The notes under the pieces are model-generated. The model worked only from the letters and a program-made list of their open reading frames with translations, was not told the origin of the DNA and did no database searches. Shown here piece after piece: positions 27,591-36,910 of a stretch of DNA of 64,000 nucleotides (its first letter is position 1; each line of letters opens with the position of its first letter). The stretch comes from JAEUIA01 sp034440255 (GTDB taxonomy: Bacteria; Planctomycetota; UBA1135; GCA-002686595): the NCBI GenBank assembly GCA_034440255.1, contig JAWXBU010000160.1, positions 27,508 through 91,507 on the forward strand, given 5' to 3'. The translations under genes were made by a program, and so were the position numbers.

Positions 27591-28877
27591 CTAAGACAAC
27601 GGACGCAAGGGTTCTTTGCGCACCGCTGTTACCGACGCTGGCCGCATCCACAAATCTCTCGCGCCGCGCATCGACAGAGTGAACACGATGCTCATCACGA
27701 GATAGCTCACACCCGCGATCAAGAGCATCACGCGCGGCGCCAGCATCCCGGCTTCCAAGTAGACGATGACGCTCGCGATCAAAGTCCCGAGCGCTTGCAG
27801 CGGCGGCAGCAATCCGAACACGCGACCGCGCAATTCGGCGGGCACGTCCTCGTGCAACACAGTCTGCTCCTGCACGAAGTACGCGAACGCGATCACTCCC
27901 CACGTGAACGACAAACACACCATCACGGGTGCAGACGTGACCCAGAAGTACGCCATCATTTGGAACGGTTCGACGAAGTAGATGAGCACGATCGTGCGGC
28001 CCATGCCGAACGTGCGACCGATCAGGCCGCCGAGTGCGCCGCCCACGATGCCGCCGAGGCCGAACGCCATCCACGAAAACGGCATCCACGTTTCCGCGTC
28101 GACTCCGAGGTCGCGACGCAAGTATTCGGGCACGAGCGGCATCCAGATGCCGATGAACACGAACGCCATCATGAAGCAGGCGGTGATGTAGAGAATCGTC
28201 GGATTGCGGCGTGCGAAACGAATGCCCTCGAGCGCGTCGGAGGCGAAGCGCTGGAAGCCGGCTTCGACGACCGCAAGGTGCTGAGGCAGTACGAGTGGCG
28301 CGAGACGGATCGCGGAGAACATGAAGCACGCGCCGTTGAACCAGAAACACGCGTCCATGCCGAACTGCGCGATCAACAAGCTCGCGATGCCCATGCCGAC
28401 GACGAACATCAGGCTCGTCGTCGAGCCCGAGATCGAGTTCGCGGTCGAAGCATTCTCGATGCCGACGAGGTCGGGAATCGCGCTCTGTCGCGCAGGCGGG
28501 AACACAGTCGAGATCGCCGCGACGCACATCGCGACCGCGTACAGTGGCCAATCGAAATCGAGCCGCATCAGGAAGGGTACCGACACGATCAATGCGGCTT
28601 GCAACAGATTGCAAGTGACGAGCAAACGTCTGCGGTCACACCTGTCGACGAGCGCGCCTGCGATCGGCCCGAAGAACACCATCGGCACCGTCTCGAGGAT
28701 CAACATCAACGCGTTCGCAGCTTCGGGCGAGCTCGAACCCGAGGCAACAGCGCGTGCGTGCACGACCAAGATGAATGCGATGCGCGCGATCGACGCGCCG
28801 AGCTCCGATACGGCCGTCGCGAGCCACAGTCGGCGAAAACCGGCCTTTTTTCGCAGAAAACTCCACGGGGCGGTCAT
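27591..28877 (-). CDS. MFS transporter (multidrug/macrolide efflux type)
   Basis: Major facilitator superfamily permease of 428 residues with twelve expected membrane helices. It resembles the MefA/ENTS (MFS_3) type: FRRLWLATAVSELGASIAR at helix 1, FFGPIAGALVDRCDRRRLL as the cytoplasmic loop 2-3 motif A, and VFPPARQSAIPDLV. Substrate unknown; drug or siderophore export is typical of this group. The ATG at 28877 overlaps the recD2 stop (ATGA), an unusual operon partner. Converges with rarA over a 111-bp gap that has no clear terminator. Confidence 0.88.
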   Translation of the reverse strand: MTAPWSFLRKKAGFRRLWLATAVSELGASIARIAFILVVHARAVASGSSSPEAANALMLILETVPMVFFGPIAGALVDRCDRRRLLVTCNLLQAALIVSVPFLMRLDFDWPLYAVAMCVAAISTVFPPARQSAIPDLVGIENASTANSISGSTTSLMFVVGMGIASLLIAQFGMDACFWFNGACFMFSAIRLAPLVLPQHLAVVEAGFQRFASDALEGIRFARRNPTILYITACFMMAFVFIGIWMPLVPEYLRRDLGVDAETWMPFSWMAFGLGGIVGGALGGLIGRTFGMGRTIVLIYFVEPFQMMAYFWVTSAPVMVCLSFTWGVIAFAYFVQEQTVLHEDVPAELRGRVFGLLPPLQALGTLIASVIVYLEAGMLAPRVMLLIAGVSYLVMSIVFTLSMRGARDLWMRPASVTAVRKEPLRPLS

Positions 28878-31105
28878 TGCACGATGTTCAGCGTCGCTAG
28901 TCGTTCGGCCAGCGCACTGCCGCGGCGCGCCTCGTCGTCGTTCTCGATCGCGGTGTCGAGCGCGCGCCGGGATCCGACGATGACGACGAGCCTGCGTGCG
29001 CGTGTGATCGCCGTGTAGAGCAGATTGCGCCGCAGCATCATCCAGTGCTGCATCACGAGCGGCACGACTACGGCGGGAAATTCGCCGCCTTGCGAGCGGT
29101 GCACCGTGATCGCGAACGCGGGCTGCAAGTCCGACAACTCCGAGCCTTCGTACGACACGCTGCGATCGGGAAACTTCACGACGACGACACCGTCGCCTTC
29201 GATGCGCGCGATGCGCCCCATGTCGCCGTTGAACACCTCTTTGTCGTAGTCGTTGCGCGTGTGGATGACGCGGTCGCCGACGCGCCAAACGCGCGAGCCT
29301 TGGCGGACTTCGCGCGTCCCTTCGGTCACGTGCTCGCGCAATTTCTCGTTCAATGCGTCGACGCCGCATTCGCCGCGGTACATCGGCGCGATCACTTGCA
29401 CGTCGTCGGTCCACTTCATCCCGAACGTTTCGGGAATGCGGCGCGTGACGACGTCGACGACACGCAAGGCGGCTTGCTCGGGCTCTTCGGCGGGAAAGAA
29501 ATAGAAGTCGGCCGACGTCACGCCCTTCGCGGGCAGTTGGATGGCATCGCCGTGTAGCACTTGGTGCGCGTTGACGACGATCAAGCTGTCGTTCGCTTGC
29601 CGGTAGATCTGCGTCAAGCGGAACACGGGCAGCGCTCGCGACTCGATCAAGTCGTGCAACACGTTGCCTGGTCCGACGCTCGGCAGTTGATTCGGATCGC
29701 CGACGAGTACGACGCGCACGGGAGCTTGCAGCGCCTTGAACAGATGGTGCGCGAGCACGACGTCGAGCATAGAAATTTCGTCGACGACCAAGAGATCGCA
29801 CTCGAGCGGGTTCTTCGCGTCGTGCAGGAAACCCTCGGATTCCGGGTCGTATCCGAGCAAACGGTGGATGGTCTGCGCTTCCATGCCGGCCGCCTCTGCG
29901 AGCCGTTTCGCAGCGCGTCCCGTCGGCGATGCGAGCATTACCTTCGCATTCGCAGCGCGTGCCAAGTTCACGACGAAGCGCACGATCGTCGTCTTGCCGA
30001 CGCCGGGGCCGCCGGTCAAAAGCGCGATCGGATTCGACAGCAGCCCGAGCACGGCCTCGCGCTGTTTCTGATGCAGCTCGATGCCCGATCGGCGCTCGTG
30101 ACCCTCCAAGTCGAACTCGTCGGCGAGCGCGCGCAACGGCCCCGACTTCGAAATGCGCGTCACGTTGCGCGCGAGTTCCGCCTCGCAGTGTTCGAGCCAA
30201 GGCAAATACACGGCATCGTGCTCCGGCGATTCACCAGCGCGGATGACGACCTCGCGCCGCTTCTCGAGCTCGGCGAGCTCCGCGTGCAGCACGGCGTCCG
30301 GCACCGCACGCTGCACCAGCTCACCCGCGTTCTCGATTCCCTGGCCGCGCGTCAGCAACGAATGTCCTTCACTCGATGCGACTTCGAGCGCGTGCACCAA
30401 CGCCGCACGCCCGCGCCGCGGATCATCGCGCGGAAGTCCGAGTTGCGTCGCGATGCTGTCCGCCGTCCCGAAGCCGATACCGCGGATGCCGCGCGCCAAG
30501 ACGTAGGGGTCCGCGCGCACGACGGCTTCGCACTCGAGTCCGACCTTGCGCAGGATCGCCGTCGCGGCGACCGGCCCGAGCCCGAGTCCGCGCAAGAACG
30601 CTTGAGCCTTGTGCGTGCCGTACTCCGCCGCGACCGCAGCGATCAGAGTGTCCTTGATCGCCGGTCGCAGTCCGCGCACTGCGGCGAGTCGGTCCGGATT
30701 CTCGAGGATGATCGTGAACGCGTCCGCGCCGAGCGTGTCGACGATGCGCTGCGCGAGCTTCTCGCCGACCCCAGGAAAGCGGTCCGACGACAAGTACTTC
30801 ACCACGCCCTCGCGCCCGATCGGCGGCAGCACTTCCGCCGATTCGAACTCGAACTGGACGCCGTGGGCTTTGTGCTCGACCCATTTGCCGCTCATCCGCA
30901 GGCGCAGACCGACCGACGGTTCGTCCAACTTGCCTACAGCCGTCGCGAGGTCGCTCGAGAAGAGCGCGTTCTTGCCTTGCGGTGGGTCGTAACCCCGCTC
31001 TGGCCTTATCCTTAGGACGGAGTACAGCGTGTCGGGGCTCTGGAAGGTGACGCGCTCGACGACGCCGATGAGCTCCTGCCCACCTTCTGCTTTGGCCGGT
31101 TCCAC
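28874..31105 (-). CDS. recD2: RecD2-type ATP-dependent DNA helicase
   Basis: SF1B 5'-3' helicase of the RecD2 class that works without RecBC. The N-terminal part has the RecD2 OB/HhH region (VVERVTFQSPDTLYSVLRIR, FPGVGEKLAQRIVDTLG, IRGIGFGTADSIATQLG). The motor carries motif I LLTGGPGVGKTTIVRF, motif II LLVVDEISMLD, motif III LVGDPNQLPSVGPG, and the SH3-inserted C-terminal half ending FAITVHRSQGGEFPAVVVP and LLYTAITRARRLVVIVG. 743 residues is typical. Couples by ATGA with the MFS gene downstream; divergent from rpsU. Confidence 0.94.
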   Translation of the reverse strand: MEPAKAEGGQELIGVVERVTFQSPDTLYSVLRIRPERGYDPPQGKNALFSSDLATAVGKLDEPSVGLRLRMSGKWVEHKAHGVQFEFESAEVLPPIGREGVVKYLSSDRFPGVGEKLAQRIVDTLGADAFTIILENPDRLAAVRGLRPAIKDTLIAAVAAEYGTHKAQAFLRGLGLGPVAATAILRKVGLECEAVVRADPYVLARGIRGIGFGTADSIATQLGLPRDDPRRGRAALVHALEVASSEGHSLLTRGQGIENAGELVQRAVPDAVLHAELAELEKRREVVIRAGESPEHDAVYLPWLEHCEAELARNVTRISKSGPLRALADEFDLEGHERRSGIELHQKQREAVLGLLSNPIALLTGGPGVGKTTIVRFVVNLARAANAKVMLASPTGRAAKRLAEAAGMEAQTIHRLLGYDPESEGFLHDAKNPLECDLLVVDEISMLDVVLAHHLFKALQAPVRVVLVGDPNQLPSVGPGNVLHDLIESRALPVFRLTQIYRQANDSLIVVNAHQVLHGDAIQLPAKGVTSADFYFFPAEEPEQAALRVVDVVTRRIPETFGMKWTDDVQVIAPMYRGECGVDALNEKLREHVTEGTREVRQGSRVWRVGDRVIHTRNDYDKEVFNGDMGRIARIEGDGVVVVKFPDRSVSYEGSELSDLQPAFAITVHRSQGGEFPAVVVPLVMQHWMMLRRNLLYTAITRARRLVVIVGSRRALDTAIENDDEARRGSALAERLATLNIVQ

Positions 31106-31245
31106 GGCCGTCTAGGATCGCAATCAGCGCCCCACGAATCCAGGCAGGGCTTCCGCCTGTCGCGGCCAACGGTTATTCTCTCCGCCCCTCGTTTCCGGCC
31201 AGCGCCAGACGAGGTCCGACCCACCCAGTTCCAGGAATCAAGCGT

Positions 31246-31470
31246 GTGATCAAAGTCCAGGTCCGTCCGAACGAGTCTCTCGAAGCCGCTCTCCGCCGTT
31301 TCAAGCGCCAGTGCAACTACAGCGGCATCTTCCGCCTCGCCAAGGCCAACACCTGGCACGAGAAGCGTTCGGACGAACGCCGCCGCGAGCGCCGCGAGCG
31401 CCTGCGCACGATCCAAAAAGCCACGCGCAAGAACGATCCGACGCGCAAGCTCGGCAAACGTCACGGCTGA
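31246..31470 (+). CDS. rpsU: Small ribosomal subunit protein bS21
   Basis: 74-residue basic protein, GTG start. VQVRPNESLEAALRRFKRQC is the bS21 signature, followed by the Arg/Lys-rich helical tail (RRRERRERLRTIQKATRK) that contacts 16S rRNA near the anti-Shine-Dalgarno region. It sits alone, with a terminator 26 bp after the stop, so it is probably a monocistronic unit. Confidence 0.93.
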   Translation: MIKVQVRPNESLEAALRRFKRQCNYSGIFRLAKANTWHEKRSDERRRERRERLRTIQKATRKNDPTRKLGKRHG

Positions 31471-31496
31471 GCAGACACGCCGCGCAGCGATGAACG

Positions 31497-31528
31497 GGAC
31501 CCGGCCCTGCAGCCGGGTTCTTTCGTTT
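31497..31528 (+). terminator. Rho-independent terminator after rpsU
   Basis: Nine-pair stem (GGACCCGGC / GCCGGGTTC, one G-T pair) with a six-base loop CCTGCA at 31497-31520, then TTTCGTTT. It ends the rpsU transcript just before the RluA-type gene. Confidence 0.8.
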
Positions 31529-31555
31529 GACGAGTACGATGACCGTCGGCGCACC

Positions 31556-32617
31556 ATGGGCATCTTCAAGAAAGACCGCGACCTGACGCAGGCGCCCAAG
31601 GAAGTCGAGCTGCGCGTCGACGCGAGCTTCTTCCGAATGCGCGCCGAGGAGCTCGAGATGCGCCTCGACGCGTTCCTCGCAGCACATCTGACGTGGCGTT
31701 CGCGCGCTTCGATCCAAGAGTTGATCAAAGACGGCTACGTGTTGATCGATCCGAGCACGCTCGCGGAACCGCGCGCTTCAGGAACTGCCGTGGTCGAGCG
31801 CAAGCCGAGTCGCAAGCTCAGGCACGGCGCGCGCGTGATCGTCGTGATCCCCGAAGACTTGCGGGCGCCGATGACGTTGCACACGAGCAGCGAACTCGTC
31901 GTCAGTTACGAGGATCCGTCCGTTCTCGTCGTCGACAAGCCGCCGAACATGGCCGTGCATCCGAGCGGGCGGTACTTGGTCGACACGTTGATCCAACGTG
32001 TGCACGCGAGATACGGCGCCGGGTTCGAGCTCGAAACGGCGGGTGCGCCGCGCTTGTGTCATCGACTAGATCGCGAGACGAGCGGCCTCGTCGTCATCGG
32101 TCGCACGCCCACCGGTCACGCCGACGTGCAGCAACAATTCGAGCGTCGTGAAGTCGAGAAGGAGTATTTGACGATCGTGCACGGAGTTCCGGATCGTGAT
32201 TCCGGCGTGATCGATTACCCGATCGGTCAAGCACGCGCGTCGCACGTCGGCATCAAGATGGCGATCGCGGTCGACGGACAAGATTGTCGAACGTCGTGGC
32301 GCGTGATCGAGAGGAAGCGCAACGTGTCCTTGGTCGCGTGCGAACCGTTCACCGGCCGGCAACATCAAATTCGCGTGCACATGGCCGCGATCGGACATCC
32401 GGTCGTTGGCGACAAGTTGTACGGCGACGACGATTCGTACTTCGAAAAGGGCTTGGCCGGCACGTTGAGTGCGCAAGACATGCGCGAGCTCGGCATGGAC
32501 CGACACGCGCTGCACAACCACCGCATCGCGTTCCGCTCACCCGAGACGGGAGAGTGGATCGAAGTCCTCAGTCCGCTGCCGAGCGACATGCAGGCGTACT
32601 TCGATCAGTCTTCTTGA
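31556..32617 (+). CDS. RluA-family pseudouridine synthase
   Basis: Isomerises uridine to pseudouridine in rRNA or tRNA. An S4-like N-terminal domain (RLDAFLAAHLTWRSRASIQE) precedes the catalytic domain with LVVDKPPNMAVHPSG and the active-site motif HRLDRETSGLVVI, whose Asp is the catalytic residue. GRQHQIRVHMAAIGHPVVGD follows and the tail matches the RluA/C/D group (HALHNHRIAF). I use the ATG at 31556, after the rpsU terminator, giving 353 residues; a frame-compatible ATG at 31490 lies in front of that terminator and is unlikely. The stop overlaps by 13 bp the end of the convergent toxin pseudogene. Confidence 0.9.
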   Translation: MGIFKKDRDLTQAPKEVELRVDASFFRMRAEELEMRLDAFLAAHLTWRSRASIQELIKDGYVLIDPSTLAEPRASGTAVVERKPSRKLRHGARVIVVIPEDLRAPMTLHTSSELVVSYEDPSVLVVDKPPNMAVHPSGRYLVDTLIQRVHARYGAGFELETAGAPRLCHRLDRETSGLVVIGRTPTGHADVQQQFERREVEKEYLTIVHGVPDRDSGVIDYPIGQARASHVGIKMAIAVDGQDCRTSWRVIERKRNVSLVACEPFTGRQHQIRVHMAAIGHPVVGDKLYGDDDSYFEKGLAGTLSAQDMRELGMDRHALHNHRIAFRSPETGEWIEVLSPLPSDMQAYFDQSS

Positions 32618-33106
32618 ACCGGTTCGCCTCCGGCGCGGACGATTCGACTGGATCCTCCTGGCCATGGCGAAAAGAACGCTCGATCGTATTCCTGCGCAGC
32701 GCGTGCCAGAGCCGCGTCGAAAGTTGCCAGCCTCAGATCGCGTCGAAGCGCAAGCTCCAAGTAGCAGGCATCTTTCGCCTTCAGCTCATGTCCGCGTGAG
32801 AGAGGCATGCTTGCCAGTCGGCAAGTTTCGAGAGTCAACGGCCAGTGCTCGTCCGAGTCGATCGAGATGGGAAGCGATTCTACGAACTTCAAGAAAGAGT
32901 CCGAGTCTGCCTTCGCGATGCGCCCTCTGCGCTCTGCAACGACGAGTCCGCCGATCACCTCGACCGGGGAAAACACTCGGGACGACTACAGCTCCGGCAG
33001 ACAAGAAATCGAGCAGCGCCTCGAGCTTTGTTGCATGCACCTCTTAGCCGAATGCCCACGCAAGCAGCGTACAGGCATCGATGACGATGGGCTTCGTCGA
33101 GCTTAC
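32605..33106 (-). pseudogene. VapC-like PIN-domain toxin, inactivated
   Basis: Remnant of a PIN-domain ribonuclease toxin. In frame from 33106 the text reads KPIVIDACTLLAWAFG (with the first catalytic Asp), then a TAA stop at 33044-33046, then EVHATKLEALLDFLSAG and VVVPSV. A one-base shift in the GGGGAAAA run (32966-32973) then moves to PVEVIGGLVVAERRGRIA and KAKDACYLELALRRDLRLAT, ending at 32605. The start position reads GTAAGC where GTGAGC would give a GTG overlapping the antitoxin stop; a single G-to-A change would explain loss of the start while keeping a stop. Three lesions make a functional toxin very unlikely. Confidence 0.82.
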
Positions 33107-33156
33107 GGACCGGATCCCTCGTCGATCGCTGCGCGCAACTCGTCGAGTGTCAGCGG

Positions 33157-33429
33157 CTAACCCCGAGCGCTGACGCTCTTCCGCAGCTTGGTGAGTTCCT
33201 GCATCGCTTTCATGACGAGCTTTCGGTCCACCTTCCTTCCGCTCGAGCTCGTCGCGAGCGCGGATTCCGTGGCAGCTTGTCGAGAAGCCACCAAGTCGTC
33301 GCGAATCAGGTGACGGATGTACTCGCTGAGTGAAGCGAAGTGCCTAGAAGCCGCAAGTTGCTCGGCAGAACGGCGCAGATCCTCCGGCAGTGACACGTTC
33401 ATGGTCGAAAGTCGATCGGCGTTTCCCAT
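33157..33429 (-). CDS. Ribbon-helix-helix antitoxin (VapB/CopG-like), 3'-truncated
   Basis: 90-residue DNA-binding antitoxin (81 if it starts at the ATG at 33402). MNVSLPEDLRRSAEQLAA and SLSEYIRHLIRDDL form the ribbon-helix-helix domain that would bind its own promoter. The frame stops at a TAG (33157-33159) but then continues as PLTLDELRAAIDEGSGP to a TAA at 33103, and this tail looks like the toxin-binding end of VapB proteins. The gene therefore seems to have lost its last 17 or so residues. The DNA-binding part may still be made. It precedes a dead vapC. Confidence 0.7.
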   Translation of the reverse strand: MGNADRLSTMNVSLPEDLRRSAEQLAASRHFASLSEYIRHLIRDDLVASRQAATESALATSSSGRKVDRKLVMKAMQELTKLRKSVSARG

Positions 33430-33604
33430 GCCCCAAACCTATGTCATGCCATCTGGATGGCAAGGCTTGTTACCGTGCAGGCGCAGCGGAAACCTGAGGA
33501 AGCCTACGACTCAACGGTCGGACACGACCTCGCGACCCAAGGATCTCTCACTTTGGCGTCACGCCATGGCAAAGGAGCAACGAGCGAAGCGCGGGGGTCG
33601 CCGC

Positions 33605-34789
33605 TCAGTCCCCGAACTTCGGCGCCGTGTACGTTGCACACGGATCGACAGGCTTCGCGTAGCTGCTCGTCCAACCGGCGGTGAAGTACGCGTCGAGTCG
33701 TTTCGGCACGTCGCCACCGTCGACGATCAAGCCGACATTGCGCGACTGGAAGAAGTAATCGCGCTCCCAGTTGCTCGTACCGATCCACGCACGCTCGGCG
33801 TCGACGACCAAGTACTTCGAATGCGCGACGCGACCGTAAGGGACGTGGCCCTGCGACCATTGCGGAATCGTGACAAGTTTGACTTCGACGTTCGCGAGCG
33901 GCTCGAGCGCCTGCAAGCCTTCGATCGTGCCTTTGCGCATGCACCAATCGGCGACGAGCAATTCGACTTTGATCCCGCGAGCGGCGGCCCGACGCAGCGC
34001 ATTCTCGAGGTCGGGGAAGTAGTCGCTGTTGCTGGTCATCTTGTACGTGAGCAATTGCACGCGCACCGATTTCTTCGCGCCTTCGATCAGCGCAGTGATC
34101 TTGGGCAGATCCCATGAGTCGACGCTCGGCAAGAGCGGCGCCGGACTCACGACTGGTGTGATGCGTGCAGCCGTGTCGCCCGAGCCGATTTGGAGCGGAA
34201 AAGCCAGGCCGTTGTAGAGCTTCATCGCGTCCGCGATCGTCGCTCCACCGGCGAGCGCCCAATCCGTTTCGTACACACACTGCCAGGCCGCCGTCACTTG
34301 GGTCGAGCGCACGAGCACGCCGAGCTCTTGGATGTGGGCCAGCGAACGCCAATCGAAGTTCTGGCTACCCATGTACGCGACGGATCCGTCGACGAGGAAA
34401 TACTTCGCGTGCAGGATGCCGCCGGTGAGCGGCTTGATGTCGTACGTGCGCACAGCGACGTTCTTCGATTTCGCGAGCCGTTCGAGCACTTCGGGATACG
34501 TGATCTGGAACTTCTTCTCGGCGAGAAAGCGCACTTGGACGCCGCGTCCGGCTGCGCGCTCGATCGCTTCGATCACAGGCGTGAGCTTCGAACCCGCTGA
34601 ATCACTCGCGTAGAACTCGGCCAAATCGACCGACGTCTTCGTGGCGTCGATCACTTCGCGCCAAACGACGTCGGCGTCGCGGATGTCGGCGTTGTCGAGC
34701 GTCGTCTCGATCGGAAAACTCTCGACGAGCTCGATCGAATCGATAGTCGGAGACTGCGTGAGGAGGGTGATGAGTGCGATCGTGATCAT
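33605..34789 (-). CDS. Phospholipase D-like protein, secreted
   Basis: 394-residue member of the phospholipase D/nuclease superfamily with two HKD motifs: HAKYFLVDGSVAYMGSQNFD in the first half and HSKYLVVDAERAWIGTSNWE in the second, both with intact His, Lys and Asp. A short N-terminal hydrophobic stretch (MITIALITLLT) may act as a signal for export. The double-HKD layout with a WRSLAHIQELGV block resembles the phospholipase D3/cardiolipin-synthase-like branch. Substrate (phospholipid or nucleic acid) cannot be told. ATG at 34789 overlaps the stop of the ABC permease, so they are co-transcribed. Confidence 0.85.
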   Translation of the reverse strand: MITIALITLLTQSPTIDSIELVESFPIETTLDNADIRDADVVWREVIDATKTSVDLAEFYASDSAGSKLTPVIEAIERAAGRGVQVRFLAEKKFQITYPEVLERLAKSKNVAVRTYDIKPLTGGILHAKYFLVDGSVAYMGSQNFDWRSLAHIQELGVLVRSTQVTAAWQCVYETDWALAGGATIADAMKLYNGLAFPLQIGSGDTAARITPVVSPAPLLPSVDSWDLPKITALIEGAKKSVRVQLLTYKMTSNSDYFPDLENALRRAAARGIKVELLVADWCMRKGTIEGLQALEPLANVEVKLVTIPQWSQGHVPYGRVAHSKYLVVDAERAWIGTSNWERDYFFQSRNVGLIVDGGDVPKRLDAYFTAGWTSSYAKPVDPCATYTAPKFGD

Positions 34790-36246
34790 GATTTCGAGAA
34801 CTCCTTGCGATCGGCATTCCATTCGAGCAGCACGAGTGCAGCGCACACGATCAACGCGATGCCGAAGCTCGTCACGAACTTCAGCGCGATGATCGCAGCG
34901 ATCGTCAACACGATCCCCAACGTGAGTATGTGTCCCATCCAGTTCATGTCGGCTTTGATGTCGTTCGCGTCGCGCGACAGCGGCAAGTCGGAAACGCACA
35001 GCGCATACAGCGGGCGATTCACGACGACCGACACGAGGAACCCGAGCGGCGCGAGCATCAGCGCGAACGCCAGCCCCGAGCGCGTCCACGCCAATGCGAA
35101 CAACATCACGTACAGCGGCACGAGGAAGCGCACGGCCAGTGCTTTCAGCGCGCCGTTGTGGATCGCCGCGCGCGAAACCGGCGCTCCGTCGAGGATCCAA
35201 CGCGCGTCGGAGCTCGCCGTCGCTGGCACGTGTACGAGCAACACCGGTAGATACGTGGCCGGCGTGAACAGCAACACCGCGACGAGGCCGTCGCGGGCGA
35301 CCTCGTCGGAACCGCCCGATCCCGCGAACAACATGGCCAGCGGAATCGCGATCATCGGGTACGTGCGCAGGACGAACTCGCGCTCCAGCGGCAGCGCGTC
35401 GAACACGAGATCGAACGAACCACGCTCCTCGCGGCGCACCCAGGTCCGACTCGCGAGCGCGCGTAACGGAGCCAAAAGTGCCGATAAAAAGCCTGCTTTT
35501 CGGCCGATCGGCGCAGTCGCCTGTGGCGCCACGAACAATACGAGCGCGGCCGCTGAGAACGCGATCCACGGCGCGAGTCGCCACCACGGCGTCAAAACGT
35601 CCGCGCTCACGACGGACGTCGCGAACCAGGCCGATGGCGAGAACTCGAACCCGTGCGCCAAATCAGCTGGGCTCTTCACCGCGAGCAACTGCGGTACGAC
35701 TTGCAGCCCGAGCAAGCAACCGACGAGCACTCCGCCGACGAGCAGCGTCTGCAGCAAGACGAGCAAGGCCTCGGCTCGTCGTCCGAAGAGCGACTGCAAT
35801 CCGAGCAAGAAACCTGCGACGACGGCAGCTTGCGCGAGTCCAGCCACGAACAGTGCGATTCGCTCTCCAAAGCCCACGCTGGCCGGCGCGAACAACACGA
35901 TCGGCAGCAGTGCCGATGCCGCCAGAGCTCCGGCGAGCAACATCACCAGCATCGTTCGCGCGACGCGCAGTTCGAACGCTCGCACCGGCTGTGCCTCGAT
36001 CCACTCGCGCGACGGATCGGCGCGCAACAAGAAGCCGAAGTCACCGAGCAACGGCAGCGCGATCAACGCCATCGCGAGCGACAACATGAACACGGCGTAG
36101 GCGTACGGAGGGAGCACGTCGCCCACGAGCAATGCGAACGTCGCCGTGATGCTGCCGTGCACGACGAGCGGCGCGACCGGCCATGTGCCACGACCCCATT
36201 GGGCCTCGAATCCGGCTCGGAAGACGGCAAATACGCGACTCCACAT
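34786..36246 (-). CDS. ABC-2 type transporter permease
   Basis: Integral membrane protein of 486 residues with about twelve hydrophobic segments, for example ITATFALLVGDVLPPYAYAV, AALVLFVAPQA and LTLGIVLTIAAIIALKF, and few charged residues between them. No enzyme motif is present. The nearest ATP-binding subunit of the CcmA/Nat type is at 37880-38641 on the same strand, three genes upstream, and is the likely partner. I start at the ATG at 36246 because the frame before it reaches into the divergent hydrolase start. Cargo unknown. Confidence 0.7.
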   Translation of the reverse strand: MWSRVFAVFRAGFEAQWGRGTWPVAPLVVHGSITATFALLVGDVLPPYAYAVFMLSLAMALIALPLLGDFGFLLRADPSREWIEAQPVRAFELRVARTMLVMLLAGALAASALLPIVLFAPASVGFGERIALFVAGLAQAAVVAGFLLGLQSLFGRRAEALLVLLQTLLVGGVLVGCLLGLQVVPQLLAVKSPADLAHGFEFSPSAWFATSVVSADVLTPWWRLAPWIAFSAAALVLFVAPQATAPIGRKAGFLSALLAPLRALASRTWVRREERGSFDLVFDALPLEREFVLRTYPMIAIPLAMLFAGSGGSDEVARDGLVAVLLFTPATYLPVLLVHVPATASSDARWILDGAPVSRAAIHNGALKALAVRFLVPLYVMLFALAWTRSGLAFALMLAPLGFLVSVVVNRPLYALCVSDLPLSRDANDIKADMNWMGHILTLGIVLTIAAIIALKFVTSFGIALIVCAALVLLEWNADRKEFSKS

Positions 36247-36277
36247 CGTGAGCGTGAGACTACAGTACCGCGCTCGC

Positions 36278-36910
36278 ATGGACCTCTTTCTCTCCGGGTC
36301 GGCCGGGCGCCTCGAAGCGCGTTTGTGGGAACCCGAGGGCGTCGCACCGCGCGCCGCCGTCGTGTTCTGTCATCCGCATCCGCTCTACGGCGGCACGATG
36401 GACAACAAAGTCGTCTTTCGTGCTGCGCGAGGACTGCAGCGCGCCGGACTCGCGACCCTGCGCTTCAATTTCCGTGGTGTGAAGCACTCGGAAGGCAAGC
36501 ACGACGGGCACGGCGGTGAAGTCGACGACCTCGGCGTCGCTCTCGATTGGATGCGCGAGCGCTACCCGAGCCTGCCCCTGTGGGCCGGCGGATTCTCGTT
36601 TGGCTCGCGCACCACGGCTCAACGCGCGATCGTCGACACACGCATCGAACGACTCGTCTTCGTCGCACTGCCCGTGCTCGCGTTCGACGTCTCGTACATC
36701 GGTCGCGTGACGCAACCCGGTTTCATCCTGATGGCGGAGAACGACGAATACGGCACACTCGCGGAGTTGAAGCGACGCTTCCCCGATGTCCTCGATCGTT
36801 TCGAAACGCACGAGGTGCCGGGCGTCGGACACTTCTTCGAGAACGAAACACACACCGTCGAGAATCTGGTGAAGGAATACGCTGAGCGCGCGCTCGCGAA
36901 CCCAACATGA
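36278..36910 (+). CDS. Alpha/beta hydrolase (COG2945-like)
   Basis: 210-residue serine hydrolase of the small YpfH/COG2945 type. VVFCHPHPLYGGTMDNKVV near the N-terminus is the family hallmark (oxyanion region). The nucleophile Ser is in GGFSFGSR, an acidic residue follows in MAENDEYG, and the catalytic His is in VPGVGHFF. Natural substrate not known. The ATG at 36278 lies 31 bp from the divergent permease start, so promoters overlap. Its end overlaps the thioesterase ATG (ATGA), and the two probably act in the same acyl-ester or acyl-CoA pathway. Confidence 0.85.
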   Translation: MDLFLSGSAGRLEARLWEPEGVAPRAAVVFCHPHPLYGGTMDNKVVFRAARGLQRAGLATLRFNFRGVKHSEGKHDGHGGEVDDLGVALDWMRERYPSLPLWAGGFSFGSRTTAQRAIVDTRIERLVFVALPVLAFDVSYIGRVTQPGFILMAENDEYGTLAELKRRFPDVLDRFETHEVPGVGHFFENETHTVENLVKEYAERALANPT

